The notes under the pieces were generated by a model. The model saw nothing but the letters and a program-made list of their open reading frames with translations, ran no database searches and was not told the DNA's origin. Shown here piece after piece: positions 1-8,032 of a stretch of 30,391 bases of DNA (position 1 is the first letter of the stretch; every line of letters begins with the position of its first letter). The translations under genes were made by a program, and so were the position numbers. The DNA is from Sulfurovum sp. (GTDB taxonomy: Bacteria; Campylobacterota; Campylobacteria; Campylobacterales; Sulfurovaceae), in assembly GCA_015493425.1 (NCBI GenBank), contig WGDG01000278.1, positions 1-30,391 on the forward strand, in the 5' to 3' direction.

Positions 1-948
1 ACCTATTTCCTGATAGTAGTTTTCCAGTGTTTTGGGCATGGTCATGTGTACCACAAAACGGATGTTGCTCTTGTCAATTCCCATGCCAAAAGCGATGGTG
101 GCAACAACGACCTGTACTCTGTCGGCTACAAAGTCTTTGTAGGTTGTATTCTTCTCTTCCGTTGGAAGACCCGCATGGTAAGCCTTTGCCTCAATGCCCT
201 TGCTTTGCAAAAAATGCGCTACCGATTCGGTCTGCTTTCTTGAAAGCGTGTAAATGATGCCGGACTCTCCTTTATGTGCCTCCAGAAACGCCATGAGCTG
301 TTGACGCCCGTCTTTGATACGATGGCGTGCCTGTATGGTCAGATTTTCCCGAAAGAGTGAGCCACGCACACGTTTGGGCGAAACAAGCCCCAGGTTGGCA
401 GCGATGTCCGCTTCGACTGTCTTGGTTGCCGTTGCGGTAAACGCCGCAATGGGCACACCGGGAAACTCCCGCTTGAGCAAAGAAAGCTGCCGGTAGTTCT
501 CACGAAACTCATGCCCCCACTCACTCACACAGTGTGCTTCGTCAATCACAAAAAAGTTCAGCGGCAGGGTACGCAAAAGGCTTAGAAAATAGGGGTTTGT
601 CAGACGTTCAGGTGCCACATAAAGCAGCCGGATGCTCCCCTGTCGCAACTGCTGTTCAATGTCACGGCTCTCTTCCATCGTCTGCATGGAAGAGAGCATC
701 GCCGCCTCTATGCCGTTGGCTTTAAGCGCAGTGACCTGGTCATGCATCAGAGCAAGCAACGGTGAGACAACAACCGTCACGCCCTCCATCATCAGTGTCG
801 GCAGCTGGTAACAGAGTGACTTTCCGCCCCCAGTAGGCAGGATCATCAGTACATCTTCACGGGAGAGGATGGCATCGATCACCTCTTCCTGCAGCGGACG
901 GAAGGTTTTATGTCCAAAATAGGTTTGCAGCAGTTCATGTTTTTTCAT
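1..948 (-). CDS. recQ: ATP-dependent DNA helicase RecQ (C-terminus missing at window edge)
   Basis: RecQ is a superfamily 2 3'-5' DNA helicase acting in recombination and repair of stalled forks. The ORF is open from an ATG at 948 through the left window edge, giving the first 316 residues. Visible motifs in order: the Q-motif region FGHKTFRPLQ (about residues 11-20), Walker A LPTGGGKS, the RecQ DEAH box followed by CVSEWGHEFR (DEAHC.S.WGH.FR is diagnostic of RecQ), FTATAT (motif III), and in the second RecA lobe YHAGL and ATIAFGMGIDK. The zinc-binding, winged-helix and HRDC domains lie beyond the window if present. No clear Shine-Dalgarno sequence precedes the ATG, but the Q-motif leaves no room for a later start. 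It lies 57 bp downstream of response regulator 1 on the same strand and is probably unrelated in function. Identity is very secure. Confidence 0.96.
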   Translation of the reverse strand, partial: MKKHELLQTYFGHKTFRPLQEEVIDAILSREDVLMILPTGGGKSLCYQLPTLMMEGVTVVVSPLLALMHDQVTALKANGIEAAMLSSMQTMEESRDIEQQLRQGSIRLLYVAPERLTNPYFLSLLRTLPLNFFVIDEAHCVSEWGHEFRENYRQLSLLKREFPGVPIAAFTATATKTVEADIAANLGLVSPKRVRGSLFRENLTIQARHRIKDGRQQLMAFLEAHKGESGIIYTLSRKQTESVAHFLQSKGIEAKAYHAGLPTEEKNTTYKDFVADRVQVVVATIAFGMGIDKSNIRFVVHMTMPKTLENYYQEIG

Positions 949-1005
949 AAGGAAAGTGTACCGCCTTTGGCATACAGCCTGTAAAAATATGTCATATTGT
1001 CATTT

Positions 1006-1689
1006 TCAGACAAATTTGTACCCCACACCCCAAACCGGATGGAAGTAGGTATGGCGGTTTTGGGGATCGATTTTGTTTTTGAGACGGTTTATCGCAACAT
1101 TGACAGCATTGTCATTCACCCCTTCTCCCTCGGCACCCCATACCTCATCACGCAGGTAATCACGTGTCAAGGGCTTGTCAATATGCTGCATAAACGTATG
1201 CAGCAGCTTGAACTCAAGGTTGGTCAGTGACAATTCCCCTTCTTCAGTATGCACTGTTTTGTCAAAAAGATCCAATGTCAATGTCTTGTATTTGAGTTTC
1301 GGGCGCTTTTGCAGTGCTCCCGAGCGTTTCAGCAGCGCCTTGACACGAAGCAGTAACTCTTTGGGACTGAAAGGCTTGGTCATATAGTCATCACCACCCG
1401 CTTCAAAACCGTCTTCAAGGTCTTTCTCTTTGTCTTTGGCGGTAAGAAAGATCACCGGAATATCATACCCCGTTTCACGCAGGTAGGCAACAAATGCACT
1501 CCCCTCCATCCCCGGAAGGTTTCTGTCAACGATCATCAAAGAGGGGGTTTCCTCTTCAAGAAACTGCTCGACATGTTCAGTGGAGAGAAAACCTGTAACA
1601 CTGTATCCTTCTTTCTGAAGATGATACTCTATCAGTTCCAGAATATCTTCTTCATCCTCAATCACAATGATTTCGATCGCTTTTTCCAT
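1006..1689 (-). CDS. OmpR/PhoB-family response regulator, paralogue 1
   Basis: This is a two-domain transcription factor of 227 residues. The receiver (about 5-120) has the acidic pair E11/D12, phospho-acceptor D55 in VDRNLPG, T83 and K105 in TKPF. The winged-helix DNA-binding domain (about 130-227) has LEFKLLHTF, RDYLRDEVWG and recognition-helix region NVAINRLKNKID, and ends in VWGVGYKFV. It is the last gene of the pstS-phoU-phoX-like block, starting 13 bp after the phoX-like stop, so a role as PhoB is likely. A close paralogue lies at 11466-12149. No histidine kinase is adjacent. The ATG is preceded by TATAAT plus exactly 6 nt and has no Shine-Dalgarno sequence, suggesting a leaderless mRNA from its own promoter in addition to operon readthrough. 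Family is certain; the PhoB assignment rests on context. Confidence 0.93.
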   Translation of the reverse strand: MEKAIEIIVIEDEEDILELIEYHLQKEGYSVTGFLSTEHVEQFLEEETPSLMIVDRNLPGMEGSAFVAYLRETGYDIPVIFLTAKDKEKDLEDGFEAGGDDYMTKPFSPKELLLRVKALLKRSGALQKRPKLKYKTLTLDLFDKTVHTEEGELSLTNLEFKLLHTFMQHIDKPLTRDYLRDEVWGAEGEGVNDNAVNVAINRLKNKIDPQNRHTYFHPVWGVGYKFV

Positions 1690-1695
1690 GATACA

Positions 1696-1701
1696 ATTAT
1701 A
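1696..1701 (-). promoter_or_regulatory. -10 hexamer giving a possibly leaderless response regulator 1 mRNA
   Basis: A perfect TATAAT on the minus strand is followed by six bases and then the ATG of response regulator 1, so the expected +1 is the A of the start codon. There is no convincing upstream Pho-type direct repeat. The hexamer sits immediately after the stop codon of the phoX-like gene. Confidence 0.45.
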
Positions 1702-1702
1702 C

Positions 1703-3592
1703 CTAATTTTTCAGCAGTCCCGCCGGCAGTCCGCCGATATATCCGACCTGTGCCCGCTTTTGTTCAGGGGTGGCATTCTCGATGAGTGCTTCATCGGGAG
1801 TCTCTTCATCCACATTTTTGGGCGTATCGGTAAAGGGGTGCTGTACATTGAAGACCAATACCCCTTCTCCTGCAACGATAGCCTTGTCCAACCCCGTCAC
1901 TTCCGCCCCAATGGGGAGGGATGCAATACGCATTAATTTTTTACTATTTATATCATATGCCCAAAGCATATTGTTGACATGGTTTGGCCCATCCTCTCCT
2001 ATGATAAGTACCCCATTTCCAAGGTAAAGAATATTATCAGGGTTGGCGATCTTTTTCGGATCACATCGGTAATGTGCTGCGTAAGGACTCTCATCATCAA
2101 GAGGTGTGCCCGTTAGCAGCGCTTTCATTGAAACAGCACTGTAGTTGTCATCCAGTGCAAAGGCATAAACCCCGCCGCAGAAGTTTTCATTGAGGCGGAT
2201 ATCGTTGCCCGTCTCCATCCCCTCATAATCATCGGTCATACTCTTGTCAATGGAAGAGAGAGCAAGAAACAGTGTACGCCGGACAGGATCGAATGTAACC
2301 CCCTCCCCTTTGCGAAACTCCATCGTCGCCCCGAGGTACGCAGCATATTTGCGTGTTTCAAGAAAAGCAGCTGCCTTGTGCATCCCGGACTTGAGGCGCA
2401 AACACTCCGTGGCATCATCTTCGTTAACCTTGCGGTAGCCCTCAGGACACCGGTAGTCTGCATCGGGCTTGGCAATGTCAAACATATCACTCAAGGTCAT
2501 TTTCTGTTTGACCATAGCGGCAATTTCGCTGTCTTTGGCATGTCCAAGCTCCCGCCACGCTACAGCAAAGCTTCCCCCGTTTTGAGCATTTTTTTGTGTC
2601 AGCTTTGCTGCATAAAGTCTACCTTCCCACTCTGGCGTAAACGTTGTCACCGGCTTGTCAAGCACAAACTTGTAGAAACCTTTGAAGTTACCATCATCAC
2701 TCATATAGAGTGTGCGGTGATCAGGCATCATGACTGCCAGCTCCGGCGTATACCGCCCCAGTACAAAGTGCTTGACGACCTCCGCCCGGCCAAGAGACTT
2801 TGGTTTTATCTCGATAATATGTCCATAGTTATAGGGAGTGAAGAGATTACCGTTGTAACCTTTCATTTTGTCAATACTGTTGTCACCCAGCCAGCCGGCC
2901 ATATTTTCCACATAGGCACAAAAATAACTGAACCTTCCTTTCTCATCATTGAAAGTGCCGTCAAGCCGGCAGTTGACATAAAACGGAGACGAGACATCCG
3001 CATAACGGCTGTTCATCGAATAGTCCTCTTCGCCGCCAAGGTGCGTACCATAGTCGGTTTTGGATGCGGCACAGTCAATGATAGTGCCCTTCACCGGACG
3101 CATATCAACCGGCTTGCTCTTCACAGCCTTCAACCGTTTTTGCTCCGTCAGCTCCAGCGTCGTATCGTACACCATACCCGGTGCCTCTTCCATATGCGTC
3201 AAGAGCCGGAAGTCTCTTCCCGATTTCAACAGTGTCGTACCGTCAGGCTGCACGGAAAGACGGGGCTTATCATTGGCATCCAACATCGGTTTTCCCTGTG
3301 CATCGGTAATCATTCCAAATACCCCATTGCCTATCTTCTGACCTGTTTTCGCAAGCATTTGATAAAAGAGCGGATAGGCTTCACTGCGGTTATCATCAAA
3401 ATGAAGGGTTACACCGGAAGTAACACGCAAGATGCTTTTTTCATTGTCATTTTTGGATAGCGGCACAGTATTAAAACTAATATTGGTGGCTTTGCTCCCG
3501 ACAAGATGTACTTGGTAAGGGTCAAGCGTTACGATCTTGTAGATCACAAAGAGGGAGAGTATAAAAAAGGTGAACCATTGCAATTTACGCAT
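1703..3592 (-). CDS. PhoX-like (DUF839) alkaline phosphatase
   Basis: This 629-residue protein resembles the PhoX family of Ca/Fe-dependent alkaline phosphatases, which release phosphate from organic esters outside the cytoplasm. Supporting stretches are TPYNYGHIIEI followed by VLGRYTPELA, DHRTLYMSDDGNFKGFYKFV, and ATMEFRKGEGVTFDP, which match the order of conserved blocks around the metal centre in DUF839 proteins; I could not map every ligand. The N-terminus (residues 1-24) is one hydrophobic segment after MRKLQW with no twin-arginine motif, whereas characterised PhoX enzymes use Tat export. It looks like an uncleaved membrane anchor or Sec signal. The start has GGAG 7 nt upstream. It follows phoU by 83 bp and precedes response regulator 1 by 13 bp. 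A possible -10 (TATACT at 3570-3575 region) lies upstream but no good Pho-type repeat. Family fairly secure; catalytic activity inferred. Confidence 0.8.
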   Translation of the reverse strand: MRKLQWFTFFILSLFVIYKIVTLDPYQVHLVGSKATNISFNTVPLSKNDNEKSILRVTSGVTLHFDDNRSEAYPLFYQMLAKTGQKIGNGVFGMITDAQGKPMLDANDKPRLSVQPDGTTLLKSGRDFRLLTHMEEAPGMVYDTTLELTEQKRLKAVKSKPVDMRPVKGTIIDCAASKTDYGTHLGGEEDYSMNSRYADVSSPFYVNCRLDGTFNDEKGRFSYFCAYVENMAGWLGDNSIDKMKGYNGNLFTPYNYGHIIEIKPKSLGRAEVVKHFVLGRYTPELAVMMPDHRTLYMSDDGNFKGFYKFVLDKPVTTFTPEWEGRLYAAKLTQKNAQNGGSFAVAWRELGHAKDSEIAAMVKQKMTLSDMFDIAKPDADYRCPEGYRKVNEDDATECLRLKSGMHKAAAFLETRKYAAYLGATMEFRKGEGVTFDPVRRTLFLALSSIDKSMTDDYEGMETGNDIRLNENFCGGVYAFALDDNYSAVSMKALLTGTPLDDESPYAAHYRCDPKKIANPDNILYLGNGVLIIGEDGPNHVNNMLWAYDINSKKLMRIASLPIGAEVTGLDKAIVAGEGVLVFNVQHPFTDTPKNVDEETPDEALIENATPEQKRAQVGYIGGLPAGLLKN

Positions 3593-3675
3593 CGGGCAGC
3601 TCCGTTTTTACGAAAGTATACCCGGTTTTAGGTTGAAAATCAGCCCTATGGGTATAGGAGCGGAAAAGTACCTAT

Positions 3676-4341
3676 TTAAAGCTTGCCGCCCATACGTGCA
3701 AAAATAATACGCTGGGAAATACTGTCAAGACGGTCAATGATCTTGAGATTCTTGCGGATATACTTGAGCAGGTTGAAGTACTCTTCAGCCCTGCCATCTG
3801 CTTCCCCCATCTTCTGCAGCACACTCTTCTCAAGCAGTGCATAGATGTCATCGGTTTTGGCATACTCCACATCGATCTCAATAGCAAGCTGTTTAATCTT
3901 GTCATTATCATCAAATGTTTTCAGCATTTCAATGGTCTTCTCAAACGCATTAATTGTACAGCGGTTGATACTCAGTGACTCCTTGATGAACTGTACGATA
4001 TTTACATCCTCTTCCGTCATCATTCCCTGCATATTTTTAAGGTAATTGTTGATATTCGTGCGGATACGGTTGAGTGCGGAAGTAATTTTCAGATAAGAGA
4101 CCATTTCACGCAAATCTCTCGCCTCAGGCGTGTATCGTGCAAAAATAAGGACAATATCATTGTCAATCTTCTCAGTGCAGCTTGTAATACACTTGAGATT
4201 TTTTCGCACTTCTTCTACGCGAGCGGTATCACCGGCCGTAAGTGCTTCATACCCCTCCTTATTCGTATTTGCCAGTATTTCTATCGTCTCCAGCACCTCA
4301 GCACGTACGGCGTGCCTTGCCTGTTCATATTTTGTCAGCAT
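3676..4341 (-). CDS. phoU: PhoU-family phosphate signalling regulator
   Basis: This 221-residue, almost entirely helical protein is PhoU-like. PhoU couples the Pst transporter to the PhoR/PhoB system and damps Pi uptake when phosphate is plentiful. Seen here are two helical-bundle halves, with the acidic, metal-binding-like stretches NDIVLIFARYTPEARDLREMVSYLK and EEYFNLLKYIRKNLKIIDRLDSI at equivalent places in each half. The length is near the usual 210-240. It lies 21 bp downstream of pstB in the standard pstSCAB-phoU order, which makes the assignment firm. Sequence resemblance to E. coli PhoU is modest, so subfamily detail is uncertain. No promoter is evident in the short gap and it should be co-transcribed with pstB. 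Confidence 0.88.
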   Translation of the reverse strand: MLTKYEQARHAVRAEVLETIEILANTNKEGYEALTAGDTARVEEVRKNLKCITSCTEKIDNDIVLIFARYTPEARDLREMVSYLKITSALNRIRTNINNYLKNMQGMMTEEDVNIVQFIKESLSINRCTINAFEKTIEMLKTFDDNDKIKQLAIEIDVEYAKTDDIYALLEKSVLQKMGEADGRAEEYFNLLKYIRKNLKIIDRLDSISQRIIFARMGGKL

Positions 4342-4362
4342 CGTTCATCCTTCCTTGTTGTT

Positions 4363-5148
4363 TTATCCGAATCGTCCGGTAATATAGTCTTCTGTCAATT
4401 TCTTGGAGGGATTGAGGAAAATCGTCTCCGTTTTGTCATATTCAATCAGCTCTCCGAGATACATGAATGCCGTGTAGTCACTCAAACGGCTTGCCTGCTG
4501 CATATTGTGGGTTACGATAACCACCGAAACTTCTGACTTGAGTTCACTGATCAGCTCTTCAATGGCGCTGGTCGAGATAGGGTCAAGTGCAGAGGTCGGC
4601 TCATCAAAAAGCAGCACACGCGGCTTGAGTGCCACTGCACGGGCAATGCACAGACGCTGCTGCTGTCCTCCCGACATGCCAAGTGCACTCTCATTCAGGC
4701 GGTCTTTTGTCTCTTTCCAGATCGCCGCACCCTTGAGCGCTGCTTCGACCCTGTCTTGCAATTCACTTTTGTTTTTAATACCCGCAAGGCGCAAACCGTA
4801 GGCAACATTGTCGAAGATGCTCATAGGAAAAGGAGTGGGCTTTTGGAAAATCATCCCGACTTCTTGGCGCAGACGGATAAAATCGTTCTCTTTTTTGAGC
4901 TTGAGAATGTTCTCTTTCGTGCCGTCACGATGGTAAAGGTTAATCTCCCCTTCATACGTGTTGCCCGGATAGAGATCGTGAATACGGTTCATAGAACGCA
5001 GCAGTGTCGACTTCCCGCAGCCGCTGGGGCCGATCATCGCCGTGATTTTGTTCTCTTCGACCGGGAGGGTGATCTTTTTAAGCGAAGGCTTCTCCGCGCC
5101 TGGGTATACAAACGAGAAGTCCTTGACTTCCATCACTACGTTTTCCAT
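4363..5148 (-). CDS. pstB: Phosphate ABC transporter ATP-binding protein PstB
   Basis: PstB is the cytoplasmic ATPase of the high-affinity phosphate importer. The 261-residue protein shows Walker A GPSGCGKST, the Q-loop at IFQKPTPFP (the PTPFPMSI stretch is characteristic of PstB), the signature MSGGQQQRLCIARA, Walker B VLLFDEPTSALDP and the H-loop VTHNMQQA. I chose the ATG at 5148 (MENVVMEVK) because AAGGA lies 7 nt upstream. The open frame extends to 5190, but that would overlap the end of pstA and add 14 atypical residues. It begins 10 nt after the pstA stop and is followed by phoU. Confidence 0.97.
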   Translation of the reverse strand: MENVVMEVKDFSFVYPGAEKPSLKKITLPVEENKITAMIGPSGCGKSTLLRSMNRIHDLYPGNTYEGEINLYHRDGTKENILKLKKENDFIRLRQEVGMIFQKPTPFPMSIFDNVAYGLRLAGIKNKSELQDRVEAALKGAAIWKETKDRLNESALGMSGGQQQRLCIARAVALKPRVLLFDEPTSALDPISTSAIEELISELKSEVSVVIVTHNMQQASRLSDYTAFMYLGELIEYDKTETIFLNPSKKLTEDYITGRFG

Positions 5149-5158
5149 CTGTCTTTCC

Positions 5159-5968
5159 TTATTTTTTGTTTCGTACGACAAAGCGTCCAAAGAGGTTAAT
5201 GATCAGGACGATCACGGTCAAAATGAACGATGCAGCCCAGGCCAGGTCTCTGCTTGGCGCGTCCGGGTAAGTTGCCAGATTGTAGATACTGACGGTCAAT
5301 GACGGGAACTGCTCTGTCAGGTTCAGTGTAAAAAACTGGTTGTTAGCCGAGGTAAAAAGCAACGGCGCTGTCTCACCGATAATTCTTGCAAACGAGAGCA
5401 GGATACCGGTCATAATCCCTACTTTTGCCGCTTTGATGACCACCTGCAAAATGATCTTGTGCTTGCTTCCCCCCAGTGCAATACCCGCTTCACGAAGCTC
5501 CTGGGGAACGAGTCCCAGCATATTATCCGTTGTGGAAATGATGATAGGGATCATCATAATTGCCAGTGCAGCAATACCTGCAAATCCGTTATACCCGCCA
5601 AAAGGGTCGACCAGAATGGCAAACACAAACACACCGATGACAATAGAGGGTGCAGACATCATCACATCGCTGAGGTTTCGGATCACAGCTGCCAATTTAC
5701 TGCCATGACCATATTCACGCAAATAGATACCTGCCATCATCCCGACAGGTACCGCAATGACACTGGCAAGAATCGCCATGGTAAACTGTCCCACCAACAG
5801 GTTTCGAATACCGCCTTCAACCAGATCGTGGGTAAACGTCGTCCAATGAATCGCCATGATTCCTTTGTAGCTCAGTGTAATGAGGATCCAGAAAAGGAAC
5901 CCCACACCTATGACTGCTGCCAATGTAGAGAGTATAAGAATCGTTTTATTGAGTACCAGTCGGTTCAT
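5159..5968 (-). CDS. pstA: Phosphate ABC transporter permease PstA
   Basis: PstA is one of the two inner-membrane permeases of the PstSCAB importer. The 269-residue protein begins with a transmembrane helix (about residues 8-30) and continues with about five more hydrophobic segments. The cytoplasmic coupling loop QELREAGIALGGSKHKIILQVVIKAAKVGI is of the EAA type that contacts PstB, and RIIGETAPLLFT is typical of PstA. Its ATG overlaps the pstC stop in an ATGA, so the two permeases are probably translationally coupled. Confidence 0.96.
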   Translation of the reverse strand: MNRLVLNKTILILSTLAAVIGVGFLFWILITLSYKGIMAIHWTTFTHDLVEGGIRNLLVGQFTMAILASVIAVPVGMMAGIYLREYGHGSKLAAVIRNLSDVMMSAPSIVIGVFVFAILVDPFGGYNGFAGIAALAIMMIPIIISTTDNMLGLVPQELREAGIALGGSKHKIILQVVIKAAKVGIMTGILLSFARIIGETAPLLFTSANNQFFTLNLTEQFPSLTVSIYNLATYPDAPSRDLAWAASFILTVIVLIINLFGRFVVRNKK

Positions 5969-6822
5969 GCCTTAGCCTTTCTGCCGAAGAAGTAGAACTT
6001 CGCTGTTGAGATAATAATGAAGCTGACCACAAAGAGGATCAATGCCAGATAGTACATACTGCTAAGTTCCAGCCCTTCTGCCTCGGCAAAGTTATTCGCC
6101 AAAAGTACAGGAATGGACGTGGTAGGGTCTGTGATTCTCTTTGGAAGCTGCATCACCGATCCGATGAGGAAGGCAACGGCCATCGTTTCACCCAGTGCAC
6201 GCCCCAGAGCCAAAATGATCGAACCGATAATGCCGCCTTTGGCATAAGGCATAATAACATCTTTGATCACTTCAAACTTCGTCGCCCCCATCGCATAGGC
6301 AGACTCTTTGAGTACTGCCGGTGTGGTATTCATAGAATCACGTGTGATCGATGCCATAAAGGGAATGATCATAATGGCCAGTACAATACCTGCCGTCAAG
6401 AGCCCGACACCGTCACCACCCACAGTTTTTTGGACAATCGGTGCGAAGTAAAAAAGCCCCCACATCCCGTAAATGATACTCGGAATAGCGGCAAGCAGTT
6501 CAATGGCAATAGAAACCGGTTTGGCGACTTTTTCCGAAGCAATTTCAGTCAGAAAAATAGCGATTCCCATCGCCATTGGTGTCGCAATGATCATTGCAAT
6601 CAGTGTACTGAGCAGTGTCCCGACAATTGGAATAAGCCCACCAAAGACACCCCCTTCATCATCTTCGTCCGCTTCCCAGGTATCTGTCCAGAGAAAATCG
6701 ATGCCAAACGTATGTATGGCATCCTGTGCATAGTGAAACAGCACGGCAAAAATCCCCAGAAGCAGGAAAAAGGAGAGTGTTGCAGAGAAAAAAGAGAAAT
6801 TGCGAAAAAGTTTTCCACCCAT
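5965..6822 (-). CDS. pstC: Phosphate ABC transporter permease PstC
   Basis: PstC is the partner permease of PstA. The 285-residue protein has an N-terminal helix (about 10-30), an acidic periplasmic stretch (TWEADEDDEGG), and further transmembrane segments. Family blocks include PIVGTLLSTLIAM, AIPSIIYGMWG, an EAA-type loop (KESAYAMGATKFEVIKDV) and ALGRALGETMAVAF. The start has AAAGG 6-7 nt upstream. It is separated from pstS by 140 bp containing a terminator-like hairpin and its own Pho-type promoter, so it can be expressed independently of pstS. Overlaps pstA by 4 bp. Confidence 0.96.
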   Translation of the reverse strand: MGGKLFRNFSFFSATLSFFLLLGIFAVLFHYAQDAIHTFGIDFLWTDTWEADEDDEGGVFGGLIPIVGTLLSTLIAMIIATPMAMGIAIFLTEIASEKVAKPVSIAIELLAAIPSIIYGMWGLFYFAPIVQKTVGGDGVGLLTAGIVLAIMIIPFMASITRDSMNTTPAVLKESAYAMGATKFEVIKDVIMPYAKGGIIGSIILALGRALGETMAVAFLIGSVMQLPKRITDPTTSIPVLLANNFAEAEGLELSSMYYLALILFVVSFIIISTAKFYFFGRKAKA

Positions 6823-6851
6823 ACAGTACCTTTCTGTCTATTCGTTCCAGA

Positions 6852-6885
6852 ATTGTACAGAAAAGCGATTACAAACCTATTACAA
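6852..6885 (-). promoter_or_regulatory. Predicted Pho-type box and -10 of the pstCAB-phoU operon
   Basis: Minus-strand direct repeat TTGTAAT-AGGT-TTGTAAT occupies 6868-6885, the best-conserved copy in the window. Exactly 10 bp downstream is TACAAT (6852-6857), a 5/6 match to TATAAT. The predicted +1 near 6845 gives a 23-nt leader to the pstC ATG. The layout is that of a PhoB-activated promoter in which the box replaces the -35. Confidence 0.75.
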
Positions 6886-6909
6886 ACTGTAAAGAAATAG
6901 CTAAAATGG

Positions 6910-6944
6910 GGGAGAAAAGAAGAAAAAGACGGGGCAGTCGCCCC
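6910..6944 (-). terminator. Terminator or attenuator after pstS
   Basis: Reading the minus strand, GGGGC-GACT-GCCCC (6944-6931) forms a perfect 5-bp GC stem with a tetraloop, followed by a T-rich tract (GTCTTTTTCTTCTTTTC). It lies 18 bp after the pstS stop and before the pstC promoter, so it should separate abundant pstS message from the permease genes. Confidence 0.7.
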
Positions 6945-6961
6945 AAAACTGTGCGAAGGGA

Positions 6962-7963
6962 TTACTTAATCCCTTTGCTCTCCCAGTATTTTCTGATCTC
7001 ATCTTTTGTAGAAGCAGGAAGCGGTACGTAGCCGAGGTCTGCCGCAGCTTTGTCACCGTTTTTGTATGCCCAGTCAAAGAAAGCGGTTACTTCTTTGTTT
7101 TTCTCTGTTTTCTCTACAGGCAGAAGAATGAATGTTGCCGCAACAATAGGATATGACGTTGCACCTGCAGGGTCACCAATGACGGCATAGAAGTCATTCT
7201 TAGGTGTCCATGTTGCATATTTCGCAGCATCCTGGAAAGATTTGACAGTCGGGTTGATGAACTTGCCTTCTTTGTTCTCTACCTGTGCAGCAGGCAGGCC
7301 AAGTTTGATTTTGTAAGAATACTCAATGTATCCGATGGAGTTTTTGATCTGCTGAATGTTTGCAGAGACGCCGGAGTTTGATTTACCCGCAACTACTTTC
7401 GCTGCTTTCCATGTAGGCTTTTTGCTCACTTTGAATGCAGGATCGATCTTGTTCAGGAAGTAGGTAAAGTTGAATGTCGTTCCTGATTTATCTGCACGTA
7501 CACAGGTTGTAATAGGTGCATGTGGCAATTTCAACGCTGCATTGTCTTTGGTAATGACCGCATCATCCCAGAACTTTGCTTTTCCGCTGAAAATAGCATC
7601 GATCGCTGCACGTGACAGTTTCAGCTCACCGTCTTTAACACCGTCAATGTTATATGCCAGCACAATAGAACCGACAACGGAAGGGAACATATAGAGTTTT
7701 TTCTTTTTAAGTGTTTTAGGCTTCAGAGGCTTGTCTGAACCGCCAAAATCTACCATACGCTTCGTAATCGACTTGATACCGTCTCCCGAACCTGTCGGTG
7801 TATAGTTGACTTTGTTGCCTGTTGCATTGAAATATTCCGATGTCCATGCTTTGTAGACTGGCCCGGGGAAAGAAGCGCCTCTACCTTTGATCTCGTCCGC
7901 ATTCGCTATAGTCAGTGCCAGGGAAGCCGCTATTGCAGCCGTTACAATCTTTTTCATTGTCAT
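6962..7963 (-). CDS. pstS: Periplasmic phosphate-binding protein PstS
   Basis: PstS captures phosphate in the periplasm and delivers it to PstCA. The 333-residue precursor has a Sec signal peptide (MTMKKIV then AAIAASLALTIANA, cleavage probably before DEIKG). Phosphate-binding loops of the family are visible: GRGASFPGP near the mature N-terminus, TGSGDGIKSI, VDFGGSDKPL, and RADKSGTTFNF. The C-terminal part contains YPIVAATFILLP, typical of the family. The first ATG at 7963 has AAGGA 6 nt upstream and is preferred over the ATG two codons later. It has a Pho-type promoter upstream and a terminator downstream, consistent with expression above the rest of the transporter. Confidence 0.96.
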   Translation of the reverse strand: MTMKKIVTAAIAASLALTIANADEIKGRGASFPGPVYKAWTSEYFNATGNKVNYTPTGSGDGIKSITKRMVDFGGSDKPLKPKTLKKKKLYMFPSVVGSIVLAYNIDGVKDGELKLSRAAIDAIFSGKAKFWDDAVITKDNAALKLPHAPITTCVRADKSGTTFNFTYFLNKIDPAFKVSKKPTWKAAKVVAGKSNSGVSANIQQIKNSIGYIEYSYKIKLGLPAAQVENKEGKFINPTVKSFQDAAKYATWTPKNDFYAVIGDPAGATSYPIVAATFILLPVEKTEKNKEVTAFFDWAYKNGDKAAADLGYVPLPASTKDEIRKYWESKGIK

Positions 7964-7998
7964 TGTGTTTCCTTAGTTTGAAATGATTTACAGTAAGA

Positions 7999-8032
7999 AG
8001 TGTATCGCAAAACGATAACAAATATATTACAA
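7999..8032 (-). promoter_or_regulatory. Predicted Pho-type box and -10 of pstS
   Basis: Minus-strand repeat TTGTAAT-ATAT-TTGTTAT lies at 8015-8032, followed after exactly 10 bp by TACACT (7999-8004). Predicted +1 near 7992, leader 29 nt. The upstream half-site overlaps the last codons of the olsF-like gene, so the intergenic space is minimal. Confidence 0.72.

Noticed and set aside
946..1005. TGACA direct repeats between response regulator 1 and recQ as a regulator site
   Set aside because: The repeat period is 8 bp, not 11, and no -10 follows at 10 bp; probably chance.
2378..3460. Long plus-strand open frame (360 codons) opposite the phoX-like gene
   Set aside because: It is antisense to a well-supported coding region, has no recognisable domain and no ribosome-binding site; an open shadow frame.
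3560..3675. Possible Pho box before the phoX-like gene
   Set aside because: A TATACT -10 is present, but the bases where the repeats should be match TTGTAAT poorly. Transcription from the pstC operon is the simpler explanation.
4363..5190. Longer PstB start at 5190
   Set aside because: It would overlap pstA by 32 bp and lacks a ribosome-binding site, while the ATG at 5148 has AAGGA at proper distance and gives the usual N-terminus.
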